Position numbers and translations under genes: made by a program. DNA of 64,000 nucleotides from Auricularia sp. M13 (Eukaryota; Basidiomycota; Agaricomycetes; Auriculariales; Auriculariaceae). Of the stretch, positions 59,831 through 64,000 are shown one piece after another (position 1 is the stretch's first letter; each line of letters begins with the position of its first letter). Location of the stretch: NCBI GenBank assembly GCA_037042915.1, contig CM073194.1, positions 3,720,001 through 3,784,000 of the forward strand, read 5' to 3'. Under the pieces are notes generated by a model. That model ran no database searches. It was not told the DNA's origin and worked only from the letters and a program-made list of their open reading frames with translations.

Positions 59831-61785
59831 ATGAAGCCTCGAAGCGTGATGCTTTTCTGGACGGCGACTGTCACCAGCCTTGCGGTTGTCGCGCTCGAGC
59901 CCGGCGCTCAAGTCCCCTTCAGCTCGCCCAGTCATGTTTCGGCGTCTTCAAAGCGCGTCGCTGTGGTTGGCCTTGGTGCTGGTGGGATAACAGCGTTGAA
60001 AGCGCTCGTCGACCTGCCCGAACGCATGCGAGTTGGCTGGGAAATCGTTGCGTTTGAGCAACGCGAGGCCGTAGGCGGCATATGTACGTCGACTTCACCT
60101 TACATACTATAGCCGTGGCGGCGCGCTGACTTCCAGCTGCCAGGGCTCCCCGACAACGATGTTCCTCGTCCACCCGAGCTGCCGGAAACTCCGTTATATC
60201 CGTCACTGCGAACCAATGGCCCCCATCCAATCAGTAAAACGTTTCTTACGTTGCATATTCCTTGCGTTGATCATAAACCCTACATAGTGTCATTACCTCA
60301 CATTCCTCTTCCTCCAGAGACGCCGCTCCTTGCACACCACCAGGATGTTTTGCGGTACTACCAGGACCTTGTATCGCAGCGCGACCTTTCCCAGTACATC
60401 AAGTTGCAGCACTCCGTGGCCAGCGCACGCTGGATAGGAACCCCTGACTCGGGCTACTGGAATCTTACTGTCAAAGACCTTCGCCATCGGAAAACAAAGT
60501 ATTACGAGTTCGATCATCTTGTCGCTGCGCCGGGCTTCAACCATTTTCCTCGATACCCGCATTTCGACGGACAGGACGACTGGTTTGCGAGGAACAAGAC
60601 CATAACTCATTGCATGTACTATCGAGATCCGTCTGTATTTGCTGGGCAGAACGTTGTGGTCGTTGGAGGTAGGCCATCCCAGCGCAATCAGACAGCAAGC
60701 TCTCACACGCTATTGTATCAAGCTGGGCCTTCGGGATGGGATATGGCTCGGCATATCTCTGAACGTGCGAGATCGGTGATTATGGTTTCGATCCCTCCAG
60801 AACATGCCCACTCACGTGTTGCACTGATAGGTGCACTGGTCTCGAGACACCAAAGCGGAGCGACCTGAAAACCCCACTTTCCCTGTTGTGCCCAACGTGC
60901 CCGACGTCGCGCGTATCTCCAGTCTCGCCAACGGAATTGTGACGCTTCGCGACGGCACGAAGCTTCGCGATATCCATACGATTGTGCTTGCGACCGGATA
61001 CGACGCGCGCGTGCCCTTCCTCGACCATCTCGTTGAGGGCGACAAGCGTCCCGAGCACCGCTACCAATTGAGCACAAACCTGCGCTACATCCGCCCATTA
61101 TACGAGCATACGCTTTCATTGGACGACTCCTACCCGCTCGGTGCTCTCTACTTCTGCGGCATCCTGTCATATAATCCCACAGGTATGGTACTGCGCGGTG
61201 TCTTTCCTGGCGTCTGACATGTTCCAGGCATGACGAATTATGCTCAGGCGCTTTTCGCTGCGTACACTATTGCAGATCCGTCTCTATTACTCTCCCGCGA
61301 AACGTTTTACGATGCTCTCGTCGAACGCGAGAACCGCGTAAGACAAGAGGGCTTCGACCCGGATATCTTGGGACACAAAGCCACGAGGGTAGATGCCTTC
61401 ATTCGTAAGGGTGATAGGATTTTCGCGCGCTGACAACAATATTCTGCAGGGTTACGGTGCCTTCGCAGGCCACCGTGCCGAGGGCTCATTCGAAGATCTT
61501 ATGGTGAATTTCCTTCGTGACCGCGGAGGATACGCAGGATATCCCGGGATACCGCCTGCCGGAGTGAACTATACGGAGAAATGGAGGCTTACAGGTCTCT
61601 TAAGAGGCCTGGATGTCGTCGAGGCGTGGTGGGTTGGACTGGCCCAGGAAGGGGATGCGTGGGATGCCCGGTGGACCAAGGGGCGCTGGTCAGAGGCAGA
61701 CTACGTCGACCTGATGAACGGTGTCCTCGAATGGTGGGACAAGTTTAAGGGGAAGACTGCTAGCCGGGCGCTATGGTGGCTATAA
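59831..61785 (+). CDS. FAD/NADPH flavin-containing monooxygenase, copy 2
   Basis: Paralogue of the gene at 51.3-53.1 kb. Seven exons (59831-60083, 60144-60233, 60288-60668, 60723-60775, 60831-61182, 61228-61388, 61450-61785) give 541 residues. N-terminal anchor (MLFWTATVTSLAVVALEPG), FAD loop KRVAVVGLGAGGITALKAL, FEQREAVGGIW, PETPLLAHHQDVLRYYQDL, ITHCMYYRDPSVFAGQN, NADPH loop VVVGAGPSGWDMARHI, ATGYDARVPFLDH, and the end GYPGIPPAGVNYTEKWR. Intron positions match copy 1, so the pair arose by DNA duplication. All motifs are intact. The C-terminal tail and the N-terminal 40 residues are the most changed parts. Confidence 0.93.
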
Positions 61786-62280
61786 CTTTCTTCAAGTAGT
61801 TCCAGCCGTAGATATATCCTATCTAAAAACACTGATAGCATCGACGTTGAAGCCACAGCTGCATATGTAATATGTGTTGTCAGTCTTGCATTAATCCGGA
61901 CGGCAAATACCAAGTTCCTGCCTACTGCCTCACGATATGAGGCGTGCGCAACTGCATTTCCCTGGGAGGAGCCAAAGACTCACATCCGGCAGTATCGAAT
62001 GACAGTGATAACATTGTACACTGTCAATCAGCCCGACGAAATGCGGATAACCTTGTTATCTGGCGTCGCCTAAGTGCTCCATAAAAAAAAAAAAGTTCCT
62101 GCCTGCCGTCGGTTTATCCCGCTGCATTCCCACGACCCGCATCGTCACCAAAACCAAGCCGTCACTCCATGGGAAAGATTTCAATACTTGGTGCGCCATT
62201 TGATTCGACGTTTGGGCCTTGAGAGTTCACCGCGGTGCTGTACGTGCTAATATTGTCGGAGAGGTCTGACCATCAAGTCC
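61786..62280. other. Intergenic
   Basis: AT-rich, with an A-run at 62082-62093. No gene supported. Confidence 0.35.
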
Positions 62281-62288
62281 GTGCTACC

Positions 62289-63370
62289 TAGGATGCTGTT
62301 AAAAAGTCGCCAGGACTTTTCAACGAGTTTAAAACACAATGTGTTTAAAACAGGCCGTTAAAAACAGTGTCAAAAACATATATATGCTATATATAGACTA
62401 TATGAGCAGGTGCTGCATGCTGAGACTGACTATTGTATGGCCCAATTCGCAGCCATCCTGCGAATTGGGTCCATAATAGTCCCGAAACGTTGGCGCGCCC
62501 CGGAACCAGCCGAAGTGCGCGCACCAGCGGCTCAGGGCCTCGATCCCGGGCGCGTATCCATGCGCCAATGACAGCCGCGTGTAGTCAGCGGGCGCCCAAA
62601 CGAATCCCTGCGCCGAGACGCGGTCCAGGAGCTCGCGGAGCCGCCGCTAGCGCCATTGCTATCCCTGTTACCAGCCACCGTTTCCTGCTGGTACTCATGC
62701 CCGGAGCCGACTTCTCAGTATCCTAGTAACTCAGTGACTTGAAATGACTCGGAATTGATACCGCTTTTGTATATAAGAGAGAGATCCAGGCCAGAATATG
62801 ATCATCCCCCGAGCAGAGCAGCTCAGAGTTAGTGTCACAAAAGCGGCCTTGAGCCTGAGTGATCAAGACCAATACCAGCTATTTCATAGCCTCGATCTCG
62901 CGTCGTTCTCACGCGTTCTTGGCGGCCAAGAGTCCGATTCTCCGTATTCAGCAAACGGCGGCTTGAAGCAATTTGCCTCACTGTTCCGCAGCAAACCGAA
63001 CCTACAATCTATACACTATATGAAACAAAACTGATATATTGCGAGCGCACTGTGTGTTAAGAGTGAGACTTCACGCCTCGAGATGCCTGTCTCAGCCTAT
63101 GTGGCTCAATTTCACCTCTCACTCAGTGTCTGATGGGTATCTCAGCTGCTGAATAATCATGGAGGGCATTGGAAGACTGGATGAAGTAAGAACAAGTGGG
63201 AAAACATGTATAGGCCACCCATTGAGTGTTCTCATGCAGAATCTCAGCTGCACAATAGGTATATACTGAGTTAAAAACAGGTTTTGGGTTGCCGCCGGGT
63301 GTTTTAAACGTGTTTTTAACAGCCTGTTAAAAACAATGTTTTTAACTTTACCCTTTTCCACAGCATCCTA
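62289..63370. mobile_element. Non-autonomous hAT-like element with 8-bp target duplication
   Basis: The 1082-bp unit begins TAGGATGCTGT and ends with its exact complement. GTGCTACC stands directly outside both ends (62281-62288 and 63371-63378), an 8-bp target duplication as made by hAT transposases. Next to both ends are several copies of GTTTAAAAC/GTTAAAAAC-type motifs in both directions, as expected for subterminal transposase sites. No transposase is encoded. The centre (about 62470-62650) is GC-rich and open on the minus strand. Confidence 0.85.
62427..62481. repeat. Hairpin at the edge of the GC-rich insert
   Basis: CCCAATTCGCAG (62441-62452) and its exact complement (62458-62469) surround a 5-base loop; with small gaps the pairing extends to 62427-62481. 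Confidence 0.9.
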
Positions 63371-63378
63371 GTGCTACC

Positions 63379-64000
63379 TCGCCCTCCAAGCGGACTCGCA
63401 ACATTCGCCGCCTAGCGGGCCGCAGACGCCCCGTGGCGTGCGCTGGACGTCGGATGCTGTCGGCGCATGCTCTGATCGCTAGATTATCGTCAGCTGGCCA
63501 ATCTGGACCGTCGGTCACCCCCAGCTCGCCAGGTTCCAGCTTCCTGGAACCTGAAGGCGTGCACGACTTCCGGGACTTTGATTCTCGGCCCCATGACCAC
63601 CTACTACATTGCCCGGGATGACTGCGTCTGCCGCAATGTTCAGCGCTTCAACACGCCGAAATGCATAAACAACCGTCCGACAGCCGCTGTTCCCGTGCTC
63701 TGGCCGGCCAGGGGTTGGCAGCAAATTTTATGTCACTGTTTCTGGAAATCTACATGCGAAGCAGCTTGGATCTCTGTTGGTTTATTAAGCTACAGCGCAT
63801 CTCGGGTGTCGAGACTGGATACAACGGCATTCCACCTGTTGAGTCGGCCCCCTTATCAACGGCTAAACACCCGGGTTCGGTGGCCGTTTGCTTGCTGGTG
63901 GTCGTATGACACGGCAGTGGAATGTTTGATCAGAAATTCCTGCCATATGGACACGCTGGGCTCATGGCGCCGTTACCTCGGCTGCTACTCGTTCCCAATG
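63379..64000. other. Non-coding end of the window with one hairpin
   Basis: No gene supported. CAGGTTCCAG (63530-63539) and its complement (63544-63553) form a perfect 10-bp hairpin with a 4-base loop. Possibly an old transposon fragment. Confidence 0.4.

Noticed and set aside
62433-62726. Plus-strand 97-residue gene in the hAT-like element
   Set aside because: It is Arg/Ala/Ser-rich shadow of the more protein-like minus-strand frame.

Overview
The window is nuclear DNA of a filamentous basidiomycete, most likely an Agaricomycete mushroom or wood-decay relative. Genes are cut by many introns of about 45-65 bases with GTRNGT-type donors and CTNAC-type branch points. Core genes are GC-rich and closely packed. 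Several families are typical of these fungi: KDZ transposase with a cysteine cluster, large HNH-nuclease proteins, HsbA-like proteins, a WW-like membrane family, P450 and FMO enzymes. No tRNA, rRNA or CRISPR was recognised. Exon joins quoted below were checked by eye for splice sites and phase only; no search was run.

Left part (1-25.5 kb), mostly conserved housekeeping genes: the 3' end of an Aly/REF-like mRNA export factor; an orphan membrane protein; SEC24 of the COPII coat with an unexpected N-terminal WW domain; a SET-domain protein; DIM1 18S rRNA dimethylase with a 13-nt micro-exon; an unresolved membrane-protein locus; RPN3 of the proteasome lid-linked regulatory particle with an 863-base last intron; a DAL5-type MFS transporter with a 16-nt micro-exon; a large WW-like membrane protein; and ribophorin II/SWP1 of the oligosaccharyltransferase.

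Middle part (25.8-40.3 kb) looks like one large multi-gene mobile element. Its core is an intact-looking 1385-residue KDZ transposase with an N-terminal CxC cluster, all three expected acidic residues, a coiled coil and a C-terminal Ulp1-type cysteine protease. Four or five companion genes of unknown function lie beside it. The hexamer GCTAGC is clustered in the upstream regions of most of these genes, in three ~76-85 bp tandem repeats and in a perfect inverted repeat, which suggests shared regulation or transposase binding.

Right part (40.3-64 kb): an HNH-nuclease gene that received an in-frame poly-A retro-insertion with a 13-bp target duplication; a decayed HsbA-like gene; a P450; a caspase-like protease; a secreted beta-rich protein; two paralogous flavin monooxygenases facing opposite ways on either side of the alpha-COP gene; and a non-autonomous hAT-like element with 8-bp target duplications and a GC-rich coding-like insert.
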